From an uncultured Oscillospiraceae bacterium (lineage in GTDB: Bacteria > Bacillota > Clostridia > Oscillospirales > Acutalibacteraceae), in NCBI GenBank assembly GCA_902492455.1, contig CABULH010000001.1, positions 186,001 through 250,000 on the forward strand: DNA of 64,000 bases, read 5' to 3'. Below, one piece after another: positions 25,129 to 33,743 of this stretch (its first letter is position 1; each line of letters starts with the position of its first letter). The notes under the pieces were generated by a model. It did not search any database. It saw only the letters and a list, made by a program, of their open reading frames with translations, and was not told the origin of the DNA. A program made the translations under genes and the position numbers.

Positions 25129-27468
25129 ATGCAGAATACCATGACACTACCGGTGAGAGAGCTGGTGGAATTCGTACTCCGGGGCGGCAGTATCGACAAT
25201 CGCTTCGGCGGCGTGGACAGGATGGCCGAGGGCAGCCGCATCCATCGCAAGCTGCAGAAGGCCGCCGGAGACGGGTATCAGGCGGAGGTGCCGCTGTCCC
25301 TGGAAAGTGTCTGGGGAGATCTCCGCATCAAGGTGGAAGGCCGGGCGGACGGACTGTATACAGATGAAGAGGGGCTGGTGGTGGATGAGATCAAAACCAC
25401 TGGCGCGCCGCTGGAGATGATTACCGAGGATTTCAACCGTCTTCATTGGGCGCAGGCTATGTGCTACGCCTATATACTCTGTACGCAGCGGGGATTGGAA
25501 GCCATGCGTGTACGCCTGACCTATTATCAAGTGGATACCGACGAAATCAAGCGCTTTATCCGCGGCTTTTCCGCCGGCGAATTGACGGAATTCTATCAGG
25601 ATCTTTTGGAGCGGTACCGCCGCTGGGGAGAAAGCCGGCAAAGCTGGACCGGGATACGGGATGCGTCCATCAAGGCAACGGTGTTTCCTTTCCCGCAATA
25701 CCGTCCGGGGCAGCGCCGGCTGGCCGAAGCAGTTTACCGCACAGCACGGGACGGCGGCAGATTGTTCTGTGAAGCCCCCACCGGCATCGGCAAAACCATT
25801 TCCACCCTGTTCCCGGCGGTCAAAGCCATCGGGGAGGGGGAAGCAGAGAAGATTTTTTATCTGACCGCTAAAACCATCACCCGCCAGGTGGCGGAAAATG
25901 CCTGCCGGGTGATGCGGGAGGAGGGCCTGCGGCTGCGTACCGTCACCCTGACGGCCAAGGATAAAATCTGTTTTCTGGAGCAGCGCAACTGCAACCCGGA
26001 CGCTTGTCCTTATGCCGATGGCCACTTTGACCGGGTCAACGATGCGCTGTGGGAGATGCTGGAACGGGAGGATGTCTTTACCCGGGAAGTGGTGGAGACT
26101 TATGCCTGCCGCCACAGGCTCTGCCCTTTTGAACTGGCTCTGGATCTGACCCTGTGGAGCGACTGTATCATCGCAGACTATAATTACGTGTTTGATCCCC
26201 AGGTTTATCTGCGGCGATTTTTTTCCGGCGGAAAGTCGCCCTTTGTGTTCCTCATCGACGAAGCTCATAATTTGGTGGACCGGGCGCGGGAAATGTACTC
26301 CGCCGGTCTGCAGAAGTCCGCTTTCCTGCAGCTGAGCCGGACACTGGATAAGAAGGACAAGCTGCGCCGTTCCCTGGGGCGTATCAATACCGCCATGGTG
26401 GCGATGCGCAAGGAATGCGGGGAGGCGGGCTTTCTTAAGCGGAAGGAACCCTATTTGGAGTTTCATAAACAGCTGACCCGGACGGCGGCAGACTGTGAGG
26501 AATGGATGCAGCGGCATCCCCATGCGCCGCAGGAGGAACAGCTGCTGACCTTATATTTTGATATTCTGACCTTCCTCAAAATCGCAGAGCTGTACGACGA
26601 ACGGTATATCACCTGGGTTCAGACCAAGGGAAGCGAAGTGGTCCTGCGGCTTTTCTGCCTGGATCCTTCCTATCTGCTGAGTAAGGCGATGGAAAGGGGG
26701 AAAGCCTCCGTCCTGTTTTCCGCCACCCTGACGCCGCTGGACTATTTTATTTCGGTTCTGGGAGGAGACGAGAATTCCAAAAGGCTGACGCTGACCTCTC
26801 CCTTTCCTCAGGAGAATCTGTGCCTGCTGGTATCCGACCGAATCAGTACCAAATACAAAGACCGCCAGGACAGCCTGGTGCCGGTGGCGGACCAGATTGC
26901 GCTGACGGTGAGCGGTAAAAAGGGCAACTATTTGGCATATTTTCCCTCATACGCGTATTTGCGGGAGGTTTACCAGGTGTTTCAGAAACGATATCCCGCG
27001 GTCGCCACGATTGTGCAGCGCAGTGGGATGGAGGAAGAGGAACGGGAGGCCTTCCTGCAGCGATTCCAAGCGGACGCGGCAGATACTCTGGTGGGTTTCT
27101 GCGTGTTGGGAGGCATCTATGCGGAGGGAATCGATCTGCGGGGAGAGCGGCTTATCGGCACGGTAATCGTGGGAGTAGGGCTGCCCCAGATCGGCCCGGA
27201 GCAGGATATGATCCGGGATTATTACGACCGGCGGGACGGTCGGGGCTTTGATTACGCCTATCGGTATCCCGGGATGAACAAGGTGCTGCAGGCCGCCGGC
27301 CGAGTGATTCGGGATGAATCCGAGCGGGGCGTGGTGGTGCTCATCGACCAGCGGTTCACTTCTTCGGCTTATCGGCCGCTGCTTCCTCAGCATTGGCGGC
27401 ATTACGCCGCTGTACGGGACGGCCGGATGCTGGAGGAGCGTCTGCGGCGCTTTTGGACAGGGGAGTAG
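25129..27468 (+). CDS. XPD/DinG-type superfamily 2 helicase with PD-(D/E)XK-like N-terminus
   Basis: 779 residues. Residues about 1-160 resemble a Cas4/RecB-like nuclease domain ('GRADGLYTDEEGLVVDEIKT', a D...ExK arrangement). The helicase core follows: Walker A 'APTGIGKTIS', a four-Cys iron-sulphur insert ('CFLEQRNCNPDACPY' to 'CRHRLCPF'), DEAH box 'LIDEAHNL', and motif VI 'AAGRVIRDESERGVV'. Such proteins (COG1199) unwind DNA 5'-3' in repair or replication restart. The LexA-like promoter element upstream fits a DNA-damage role. It starts eight bases after GGAGGCGGC; the convergent Cys-rich gene overlaps its last codons. Confidence 0.9.
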   Translation: MQNTMTLPVRELVEFVLRGGSIDNRFGGVDRMAEGSRIHRKLQKAAGDGYQAEVPLSLESVWGDLRIKVEGRADGLYTDEEGLVVDEIKTTGAPLEMITEDFNRLHWAQAMCYAYILCTQRGLEAMRVRLTYYQVDTDEIKRFIRGFSAGELTEFYQDLLERYRRWGESRQSWTGIRDASIKATVFPFPQYRPGQRRLAEAVYRTARDGGRLFCEAPTGIGKTISTLFPAVKAIGEGEAEKIFYLTAKTITRQVAENACRVMREEGLRLRTVTLTAKDKICFLEQRNCNPDACPYADGHFDRVNDALWEMLEREDVFTREVVETYACRHRLCPFELALDLTLWSDCIIADYNYVFDPQVYLRRFFSGGKSPFVFLIDEAHNLVDRAREMYSAGLQKSAFLQLSRTLDKKDKLRRSLGRINTAMVAMRKECGEAGFLKRKEPYLEFHKQLTRTAADCEEWMQRHPHAPQEEQLLTLYFDILTFLKIAELYDERYITWVQTKGSEVVLRLFCLDPSYLLSKAMERGKASVLFSATLTPLDYFISVLGGDENSKRLTLTSPFPQENLCLLVSDRISTKYKDRQDSLVPVADQIALTVSGKKGNYLAYFPSYAYLREVYQVFQKRYPAVATIVQRSGMEEEEREAFLQRFQADAADTLVGFCVLGGIYAEGIDLRGERLIGTVIVGVGLPQIGPEQDMIRDYYDRRDGRGFDYAYRYPGMNKVLQAAGRVIRDESERGVVVLIDQRFTSSAYRPLLPQHWRHYAAVRDGRMLEERLRRFWTGE

Positions 27469-27598
27469 CTGCTCCGCGCCAGCAGTAGACGGGATAGCGG
27501 TTGTTCCGATGATGGGCGGTGCAGGCAGCGCAGTCCCCATGCCGGGGACATTTGCGCCGTTTGCAGGGACAGACGGAGGGAAATTCAGGGTTTTCCAT
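27356..27598 (-). CDS. Small Cys-rich protein (CPC...CPRHGDC type)
   Basis: An 80-residue frame starting at an ATG seven bases after an AAAGGA SD, overlapping the last codons of the pseudouridine synthase gene by 14 bp. The first 45 residues contain 'VCPCKRRKCPRHGDCAAC' followed by 'HHRN' and 'YCWR', a compact Cys/His pattern seen in many tiny Clostridia proteins and probably a structural zinc or metal knuckle. The second half is low-complexity and lies antisense to the last 37 codons of the helicase, so the functional protein may be mainly the N-terminal half. Function unknown. Translational coupling to the synthase is likely. Confidence 0.65.
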   Translation of the reverse strand: MENPEFPSVCPCKRRKCPRHGDCAACTAHHRNNRYPVYCWRGAATPLSKSAADAPPASGRPVQRRNAANAEEAAADKPKK

Positions 27599-28559
27599 GG
27601 ATTTTTCCTTTCCGGAACTCGTCCACAAACCAGATGTCTTCGACAGCGAATTCCCGCCCGTTCAAGTAATCCAAATCCTCCGCTGGTGTTTGAAAGGCGA
27701 AACGAAGCTTATAGGAGCACAAGGCCTGGCGGTTGAAGCCAGTGCCCCGGTTCAGGGCGTTGGAGCCGTATTTGCCGTCTCCCAGCAGCGGATGCCCGAT
27801 GGAGGCCATATGCGCCCGGATCTGATGGGTGCGTCCGGTAAGCAGCTGGATTTCCAGCAGGGAGAGATGGTGCCGCTCCTCCAGCACTTGGTAGCGGGTG
27901 GCGATGGAACGGGCGCCTTCCCGCGATTCCCGGATCACGGTGACCTGGTTGCGCTTTTCATCCTTTTCCAGATAACCGTACAGGGTATCCTCTTTTTTGT
28001 CCAGGATACCGTGGACGATACAGAGATAGTATTTTTCAATTTCCCGATTTTTCAGCTTGTCGTTGAGAATGCGCAGGGCGGCGGCGGTTTTGGCGGCGAT
28101 CACAATGCCGCAGGTATTGCGGTCGATCCGGTTGACCAGAGCAGGGGCGAAGCTGTTTTCGGCTGCCGGATCGTATTCTCCCTTTTCATAGAGGTAACGC
28201 TGTACCCGGGCGATGAGAGTGTCCCGGAATTCCCGCTCGTCTGGATGCACCAGCAAACCAGCCTTTTTGTTGAGCAGCAGCAGGTGACGATCCTCATAGA
28301 GGATATCCAGTTGTCGGGATGCGGTGAGGAAATCATAAACCGGGGCGGTCTCGGTGAGAAATTCATCCTTGACATACAAGGACAACACGTCTCCCTGCTG
28401 CAGACGGGTGGAAATCTCACACCGTTTGCCGTTGAGCTTGATATCCTTTTGCCGGATATATTTGTACATCATGGAGACCGGCAGATTGCGGAAGGTTTTG
28501 GTGAGAAATTTATCAAGCCGCTGTCCCGCGTCATTTTTTTCTATGGTGATGGTTTTCAT
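27585..28559 (-). CDS. RluA-family 23S rRNA/tRNA pseudouridine synthase
   Basis: 324 residues from the ATG at 28559 ('MKTITIEKNDAGQRLDKFL'). The open frame begins further upstream, but this is the conserved family start. N-terminal S4-like RNA-binding domain (about 12-75), then the catalytic domain with 'VNRIDRNTCGIVIAAKT' (catalytic Asp in the RluA HRLDxxTSG-type motif, here NRIDRNTCG), 'GRTHQIRAH' and 'HPLLGDGKYG'. It isomerises uridines in rRNA or tRNA; the exact site cannot be told. Divergent from pyrE. Confidence 0.9.
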   Translation of the reverse strand: MKTITIEKNDAGQRLDKFLTKTFRNLPVSMMYKYIRQKDIKLNGKRCEISTRLQQGDVLSLYVKDEFLTETAPVYDFLTASRQLDILYEDRHLLLLNKKAGLLVHPDEREFRDTLIARVQRYLYEKGEYDPAAENSFAPALVNRIDRNTCGIVIAAKTAAALRILNDKLKNREIEKYYLCIVHGILDKKEDTLYGYLEKDEKRNQVTVIRESREGARSIATRYQVLEERHHLSLLEIQLLTGRTHQIRAHMASIGHPLLGDGKYGSNALNRGTGFNRQALCSYKLRFAFQTPAEDLDYLNGREFAVEDIWFVDEFRKGKIHGKP

Positions 28560-28708
28560 GGCGGTTACGCTCTTTCCATGCCGGAAAATTGGAGGACTTC
28601 CGCCCGGCATCTATTTTTTTATTAGGGCACGCAAGCGGTGCGGTTGCTCCGGGCAAACGCGAAGACCCAGTCGGAGAAACAGAATATCGCCTTTTGAGAG
28701 CCGTGTCT

Positions 28709-28758
28709 ATTATAGCATGAAGCTTATCCTTTTCAAACGGGAAATTATTTGGTATAAT
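28709..28758. promoter_or_regulatory. Divergent promoters of rluA-type gene and pyrE
   Basis: Rightward: TTTCAA (28730-28735), 17 bp, TATAAT (28753-28758) for pyrE. Leftward: TTGAAA (complement of 28730-28735), 15 bp, TATAAT (complement of 28709-28714) for the pseudouridine synthase. The two -35 elements are the same six bases read in opposite directions, so the promoters probably compete for polymerase. Confidence 0.55.
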
Positions 28759-28799
28759 GAGTCGAAAGAATAAATATGGACAAGCAGGGAGAGGACCGT

Positions 28800-29375
28800 A
28801 TGTTGACGAAAGAACGAATTTTAGAGATTTTGAAGGAAGCAGGCGTGCTGCTGGAGGGGCATTTTTTGCTCACCTCCGGCCGCCATTCGGAAAAATATCT
28901 GCAGTGTGCCAAAATTTTCCGCAACACCAAATACAGCGAGGAACTGTGTGCGGCTCTGGCGGAGCAGTTCCAGGATGATCATGTGGATGTGGTCATCGGA
29001 CCGGCCATGGGAGCGGTGCAGATGGCCTATGAGGTCAGCCGCTGGCTGAAATGTGAAAACTTCTTCACCGAGCGGGAAAACGGCGCTATGACCCTGCGCC
29101 GCGGTTTTGCGGTTCAGCCAGGCCAGAATGTGCTGTTGGTGGAGGACGTCATTACCACCGGCGGTTCGGTGCGTGAGGTGCTGGAACTGGTAAAGCAGGC
29201 CGGCGGAAACGTGGTGGGCGTAGGTTCCATTGTGGATCGTACCGGCGGCAAAATCGATTTTGGCGTGCCCTTCCGCCCGGTAATCTCTTTAGAAGTGGAG
29301 TCCTGGGAGCCGGAAGAATGTCCCCTCTGCAAGGCGGGAGCTCCGGCACCTTATAAGCCGGGCAGCCGAAAATAA
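28800..29375 (+). CDS. pyrE: Orotate phosphoribosyltransferase
   Basis: Converts orotate and PRPP to OMP in pyrimidine synthesis. I prefer the ATG at 28800, about five bases after GGGAGAGG, over 28776, which has no SD; this gives 191 residues. Conserved features: 'HFLLTSGRHSEKYLQC' for orotate binding, 'VIGPAMGAVQMAYEVSR', and the PRPP loop 'VLLVEDVITTGGSVREV'. It is a lone pyr gene with its own promoter and is followed 25 bp later by the radC-like gene. I did not see a PyrR-type attenuator in the short leader. Confidence 0.95.
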   Translation: MLTKERILEILKEAGVLLEGHFLLTSGRHSEKYLQCAKIFRNTKYSEELCAALAEQFQDDHVDVVIGPAMGAVQMAYEVSRWLKCENFFTERENGAMTLRRGFAVQPGQNVLLVEDVITTGGSVREVLELVKQAGGNVVGVGSIVDRTGGKIDFGVPFRPVISLEVESWEPEECPLCKAGAPAPYKPGSRK

Positions 29376-29400
29376 GAATATGCTTGGAGGCTAGGGGCCT

Positions 29401-30162
29401 ATGGATGCGAAAGGGGAAAGCGCAGCCATGGAACAAAATGTGCATGACGGGCACAGGTTGAGGGTGAAACAACGTTTTTTGGCGGAGGGGCTGGAGCATT
29501 TTGAGCCGCATCAGGTTTTGGAGATGCTGCTGTTTTACGTTATTCCGCGCAAGGATACCAACGAGCTGGCACACCAGCTGATCCGTACCTTCGGCAGCCT
29601 GTCACAGGTATTGGAAGCGCCATATGAGGAATTGGCGCGGGTGAAGGGGATGAGCGCCAACGCCGCGGTTCTGGTATCCTTCTGCGGCCAGCTTCTGCAG
29701 AGCTATTATAAGGATAAGTTTTCCACCGGTGCGATTCTGCACACCACAGAGGAAACGGGGCACTTCCTGCTGCCATATTTTCTCGGGCGGCGAAATGAAG
29801 CAGTGGTGCTGATCTGTCTGGATAATCGCTGCAAGGTGCTCAATTGTACTGTTATTTTTGAAGGCAGCGTCAATTCCACTGAGATCAATGTCCGCCTGGT
29901 GCTGCAGCATGCGCTGATGCACAATGCCACAGCGGTAATCCTGGCCCATAATCATCCCAGCGGCCACGCGCTGCCCTCTAAGGAGGATATCGACACCACC
30001 ATCGCTATGGCCAAAGCGCTGACCGTGGCGGACATCCGGCTGCTAGATCATATCATTGTTGCAGAGGATGACTATGTTTCCATGCGGGATACGGCGTCTT
30101 TGAAGCCTATATTTCACTGCAACTGGCGGGAGTCGTCCATATCCCGGGCGGCGCAGCGATGA
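29401..30162 (+). CDS. radC: RadC-like JAB/MPN-domain protein
   Basis: Helix-hairpin-helix-like N-terminus ('GHRLRVKQRF', 'YEELARVKGMSANAAVLV') followed by a JAB/MPN domain with the metal site 'HNHPSGHALPSKEDI' (HxH...D). The start is ambiguous: ATG 29401 (GGAGG about 11 bases away) or ATG 29428 (AAAGGGG 11 bases away, product starting 'MEQNVHDGHR', closer to family norms). RadC-like proteins were long linked to DNA repair, but the molecular role remains uncertain. Cytoplasmic. Confidence 0.88.
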   Translation: MDAKGESAAMEQNVHDGHRLRVKQRFLAEGLEHFEPHQVLEMLLFYVIPRKDTNELAHQLIRTFGSLSQVLEAPYEELARVKGMSANAAVLVSFCGQLLQSYYKDKFSTGAILHTTEETGHFLLPYFLGRRNEAVVLICLDNRCKVLNCTVIFEGSVNSTEINVRLVLQHALMHNATAVILAHNHPSGHALPSKEDIDTTIAMAKALTVADIRLLDHIIVAEDDYVSMRDTASLKPIFHCNWRESSISRAAQR

Positions 30163-30241
30163 ATAGTCTGGCTGCGCCAAGAAGGTTGAAGATCAAACAG
30201 AACCTTATATAAGTTCATATTGTTCTCCTGCTGAGGGCTTA

Positions 30242-30270
30242 TTGTAAGAACTTTGGGGTAATGATAAGAT
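30242..30270 (+). promoter_or_regulatory. Likely sigma-A promoter of the small gene at 30361
   Basis: TTGTAA, 17 bp, TAAGAT in the 198-bp gap after the radC-like gene; the transcript would have a leader of about 80 bases. Both hexamers are imperfect. Confidence 0.4.
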
Positions 30271-30360
30271 ATCGTGTCATATTTTCCCGAAATCTTTACT
30301 ACTCCTGCAGAAGGCTCGTTGAGGGTGCGGTAGGCTGATTGTTATGGGAGGATGAACAAT

Positions 30361-30597
30361 ATGGATAAACTGAATGGACTGTTGAAATTTCTCGACCTGG
30401 TGGAAGATGCGGAACTCAGCTATACGCTGAAGAAGGTAAAGGACAGCGTGAGCGTGTCTATCGCGGTAGACGAAGGTGAATTGCAGGTGCGTTTTACCGG
30501 CGACGGAGAGATTCTGGTTGATCGCCGGGAAGGAGACGTCGTGGTGTCCTGCGGTGCGGAATGTTTGGAGAGTCTCTTTCAATCTGTCGGCAGATGA
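30361..30597 (+). CDS. Small hypothetical protein, 78 residues
   Basis: Start at the ATG at 30361, nine bases after GGGAGG; the ATG at 30352 abuts the SD and is excluded. The product is acidic with a short helix ('KLNGLLKFLDLVEDAEL') followed by alternating beta-strands ('SVSVSIAVDEGELQVRFTG', 'EILVDRREGDVVVSCG'). No signal peptide, no membrane segment, no motif I recognise. It has a likely promoter before it and a hairpin terminator after it, so it appears monocistronic. Function unknown. Confidence 0.7.
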   Translation: MDKLNGLLKFLDLVEDAELSYTLKKVKDSVSVSIAVDEGELQVRFTGDGEILVDRREGDVVVSCGAECLESLFQSVGR

Positions 30598-30620
30598 ATT
30601 TAAATAGGGGATAAATATAG

Positions 30621-30660
30621 TAGGCTGCTGCAGGACGAGGCGTTTTGCAGCAGCCTATTT
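30621..30660 (+). terminator. Hairpin terminator
   Basis: A 12-bp perfect stem (TAGGCTGCTGCA / TGCAGCAGCCTA) with a 13-base loop and a short T-run, 23 bp after the small gene. Confidence 0.75.
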
Positions 30661-30702
30661 CATAGAGTATCTGATTTGACCTGATTTTTTGCGCGGCGTT
30701 AC

Positions 30703-31269
30703 TTGGGTACAGAGGAGGCGGTTCGGATAGACTGGCACATGCATCAGACGTATCGGGAAATATGGAAGGAGTACAATGGGGATATTGCAAACTTTTTTCG
30801 TACGCGTCTGCCGGAATATACGGACATTGAGGATTTGGTGCAAGAGGTTTTTCTGGCGCTTTACATGAAAATGGAAACCGGAGAGATAATCGTCAATGTT
30901 CGTGCCTGGCTGTACAAAACCGCCCGCAATGTGTGCAGCAACAAGCTGGATAAATTAAAAAGATCCCCGAAGGTCGTTTCCATTGATGTGGAGGAGTGGC
31001 AGGAGTATGAACCGGGGGAGGAGTGCCGTGATTTGCTATTCCCGGATATCAGCGAGGGACAGATGCAGGAATGGATTGCGGCAATCTGGGAACGCTTGGA
31101 AGAAAATGAGAGAGCTTTTCTGGACGAAGCCTATTTTCATCCCCATACCGTACAGGAGATAGCCGCCAAATGGAACATGAAGGAAAACACAGTGTATCAG
31201 CGCCTGAGGAGATTGCGGATCAAGGTCGAGCGATTGGCGGCAGAGATAACCGATGGCTATGATTGGTGA
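30703..31269 (+). CDS. ECF-type RNA polymerase sigma factor
   Basis: About 180-188 residues with sigma-70 region 2 ('EYTDIEDLVQEVFLALYMK', 'VRAWLYKTARNVCSNKL') and region 4 ('TVQEIAAKWNMKENTVYQR'), and no region 3, as in ECF sigma factors. The start is unclear. The TTG at 30703 has no SD. A strong AGAGGAGG at 30711-30718 is followed at ideal distance only by an in-frame ATA (30727). The first ATG is at 30739. The membrane protein encoded at 31415 is the likely anti-sigma partner, although 145 bp separate them. Confidence 0.85.
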   Translation: MGTEEAVRIDWHMHQTYREIWKEYNGDIANFFRTRLPEYTDIEDLVQEVFLALYMKMETGEIIVNVRAWLYKTARNVCSNKLDKLKRSPKVVSIDVEEWQEYEPGEECRDLLFPDISEGQMQEWIAAIWERLEENERAFLDEAYFHPHTVQEIAAKWNMKENTVYQRLRRLRIKVERLAAEITDGYDW

Positions 31270-31414
31270 AACCGATTAGCAAAGGCTTTGGTTTTGTAGT
31301 GTATGTTGTTTATATTGCGGAAAATAAGTGGCTGTATGTCATATTTCTGTGGTATGCTTACATCTATAATAGAAGTAAAAGTTTGTGCTGATTTTGGAAC
31401 AGGGGGATGCGCGT

Positions 31415-32239
31415 ATGGCTGATTGGGATATGTTGTTGAAAATGATGGCGGATCCTGCCCTGAAACAGTCGCGTCAGGAAGTGGAAGCACTTTTGGATGC
31501 GGAGCTGGATAAATCTGAGGGGGAAATGGATGCCGATCTGGTGAAGGAATATGTCCTGACGCTCATGGAGATGGACGGCAAAACAGAAACGCCGTTGACA
31601 GTGACAGCGGCCCCCGTGCCGAAAAAAACGGCGAAGCCGGCAAAAAAGAGAGGGAAATGGTACCGCGCCTGCCGCTATGGTTTATTGGCAGCTGCCGTCT
31701 GCGTCCTTATGCTTTTGGTAGTTTCGGCCACTAAACAATTTATCCAGCCGCATATTAAGGGTGTAACGTTCTATTCCGACAGGGTGGAAGTGGATTTTTC
31801 TCAGCTGGAAAAAACGGCGTTAACGGCCAAACCTGGATTAAAACCGGGGTATATGCTGGAAAGCTTTGGAATGAGGAATATGCTTCTGCCGGCCGGGCTG
31901 AATGACGGTTATACGGCGAAGGTGACTGATCATTCCACAGAAGAAAGGCAATCCATGCTGGCGGAGATACAGCTGAACCAGCAGACCATCATGGTGAATG
32001 CGGAAAGGGTGAAGACGGGTCCGCCTCTCTTATCGTATTATACCTTTTCAGGGGAAAATATTCGTGTGGACAGTGAACTTATCGGTGAGCTGCGGGTAGT
32101 CTATCTGCAGGAGGATGATTACACACAAATCCTCTATCGAAATGATGAAACGGAATATGTCATCACCCTGAACGGTGGCATGGGTGCTGCCCGCAAACTG
32201 GCCGCTACCCTTGAAGAAGCCATTCAAGCGGCCGCATAA
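31415..32239 (+). CDS. Single-pass membrane protein, probable anti-sigma factor
   Basis: 274 residues from the ATG at 31415, eight bases after AGGGGG. The N-terminal cytosolic helical part (about 1-50, 'LLKMMADPALKQSRQEVEAL') precedes a Lys/Pro-rich stretch, one membrane helix (about 83-106), and an extracytoplasmic domain (about 110-274) whose end ('YTQILYRNDETEYVITLNGG') resembles DUF4367 sensors. Position right after an ECF sigma gene and this topology fit an anti-sigma factor, but no zinc HxxxCxxC motif is present. The role is inferred. Confidence 0.72.
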   Translation: MADWDMLLKMMADPALKQSRQEVEALLDAELDKSEGEMDADLVKEYVLTLMEMDGKTETPLTVTAAPVPKKTAKPAKKRGKWYRACRYGLLAAAVCVLMLLVVSATKQFIQPHIKGVTFYSDRVEVDFSQLEKTALTAKPGLKPGYMLESFGMRNMLLPAGLNDGYTAKVTDHSTEERQSMLAEIQLNQQTIMVNAERVKTGPPLLSYYTFSGENIRVDSELIGELRVVYLQEDDYTQILYRNDETEYVITLNGGMGAARKLAATLEEAIQAAA

Positions 32240-32263
32240 AAATCCTTCTGCTATAAGAGTGAG

Positions 32264-32316
32264 AATAAAGAGGAAGCCCTTTCGTACTTAGATGCGAATG
32301 GGGCTTCCTCTTTATT
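32264..32316. terminator. Bidirectional terminator between convergent genes
   Basis: A 16-bp perfect stem (AATAAAGAGGAAGCCC / GGGCTTCCTCTTTATT) encloses a 21-base loop that can itself fold (TTCGTA/TGCGAA). It serves the anti-sigma gene on plus and the aldehyde dehydrogenase on minus. Confidence 0.85.
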
Positions 32317-32350
32317 GCGTGATCCCGGCCTGAATTTTTGTCCACGGATA

Positions 32351-33718
32351 TTATTTGAGAAATTTTTTCAGCATGCGGAAGTTTTTATCGGTATATGGAT
32401 GATACCGGACGGGCAAGTCGATTTTGCCGGATTTTTTCACCATACTTTTTTCGTGAGTAAAGGTATCGAAGCTGTATCGTCCATGATAGCTGCCCATACC
32501 GCTGGCACCCACGCCGCCGAAACCCATCCGGGAGGTGGCCAGGTGGATGATGGTGTCGTTGACGCAGCCGCCGCCGAAGGAAAGGGTAGACAGCACCTGT
32601 TTTTCCGTGTTCTGGTTACGGGTAAAAAGATAAAGGGCCAGCGGCTTAGGACGGCTGCGGACAAATTCAACAGCTTCTTCCAGTCGATGATAGGGGAGAA
32701 GAGGAAGCAGAGGGCCAAAAATTTCCTCCTGCATACAGGGTGATTCCGCTGAGATCCCTCCCAGCAGGGTAGGAGCGATTCTCCCCTTGCCGTCATGCTG
32801 TCCGCCGGCGAGAATATCCGCCCCCTGCAGCAATCCCAGCAGGCGTTCAAAATGCTTTTGATTGATGATCTGAGGATACTCCGGACAGGCCAGGGGATCG
32901 GTCCCGAAAAAGGCGCGGATCTCCATATTCAGGGCATCTACCAAGGCATCGTATACGGACTGATGTACCAGCACATAGTCGGGAGCGACGCAGGTTTGGC
33001 CGGCATTGAGGAATTTTCCAAAGGCCAGCCGTTTGGCGGCTAGAGGTATATCGGCGCTCTCGTCGATGATGCAGGGGCTTTTGCCTCCCAGCTCCAGGCT
33101 GACCGGAGTCAGATGACGGGCGGCCTTTTCCATCACCAGCTTGCCTACTTCGATGCCGCCGGTGAAAAAAATATAATCAAATTTCTGTTCCAGAAGCGCC
33201 TGATTTTCGGCCCGTCCGCCCTGGACCACCGCCACATATTCCGGAGGGAAGCAGGCGGCGATCAGATCCGCAATAAGCTGCGAGGTACGGGGCGCATAGG
33301 CGGAGGGCTTGATCACCGCGCAGTTTCCCGCCGCCAGAGCGCCGATCAGCGGTTCCAGACTGAGCTGGAAGGGATAATTCCAAGGAGCCATGATCAGGAC
33401 CACACCATAGGGTTCCTTGAGAATAAAGCTCTTAGCCGGAAATTGGGCGAAAGGCGTCTTCACTCGCTTGGGCCTGGCCCACCGCGGCGTGTGTTTTTCC
33501 ACATATCCCAGCTCGTCCAGCACCATGCCGGTTTCGGTCATATAGCTTTCAAAGGGTGCTTTACCCAAGTCAGCCTGCAGCGCTTCAGCGATGGCGCTTT
33601 CACGGTTTTGGATTTCCTTTTTCAGCCGGCGCAGGGCTGCCAGTCGTTTCTCAACTGGCAGGGTAGCGCCGGTGGCAAAATACGAACGCTGCCGGTCCAG
33701 AAGTGCGGCGATATCCAT
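32351..33718 (-). CDS. NAD(P)-dependent aldehyde dehydrogenase
   Basis: 455 residues from the ATG at 33718 ('MDIAALLDRQRSYF') behind AAAGGGGA. Class-3-like aldehyde dehydrogenase: 'APWNYPFQLSLEPLIGALAAG' for the cofactor site, catalytic Glu in 'SLELGGKSPCII', and catalytic Cys in 'NAGQTCVAPDY'. A hydrophobic C-terminal anchor is absent. It oxidises aldehydes to acids; the substrate is not predictable. The HD-domain gene lies 25 bp upstream, so they are probably one transcript. Confidence 0.93.
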   Translation of the reverse strand: MDIAALLDRQRSYFATGATLPVEKRLAALRRLKKEIQNRESAIAEALQADLGKAPFESYMTETGMVLDELGYVEKHTPRWARPKRVKTPFAQFPAKSFILKEPYGVVLIMAPWNYPFQLSLEPLIGALAAGNCAVIKPSAYAPRTSQLIADLIAACFPPEYVAVVQGGRAENQALLEQKFDYIFFTGGIEVGKLVMEKAARHLTPVSLELGGKSPCIIDESADIPLAAKRLAFGKFLNAGQTCVAPDYVLVHQSVYDALVDALNMEIRAFFGTDPLACPEYPQIINQKHFERLLGLLQGADILAGGQHDGKGRIAPTLLGGISAESPCMQEEIFGPLLPLLPYHRLEEAVEFVRSRPKPLALYLFTRNQNTEKQVLSTLSFGGGCVNDTIIHLATSRMGFGGVGASGMGSYHGRYSFDTFTHEKSMVKKSGKIDLPVRYHPYTDKNFRMLKKFLK

Positions 33719-33743
33719 TAGGAGGTCCCCTTTCCTAACGATT

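Noticed and set aside
27519..28625. 368-codon plus-strand open frame
   Set aside because: Antisense to the pseudouridine synthase, which has all catalytic motifs.
31319..31340. GGAAAA ... GTC as an ECF-type promoter for autoregulation of the sigma/anti-sigma pair
   Set aside because: Spacing is too short (13 bp) for the usual ECF pattern.
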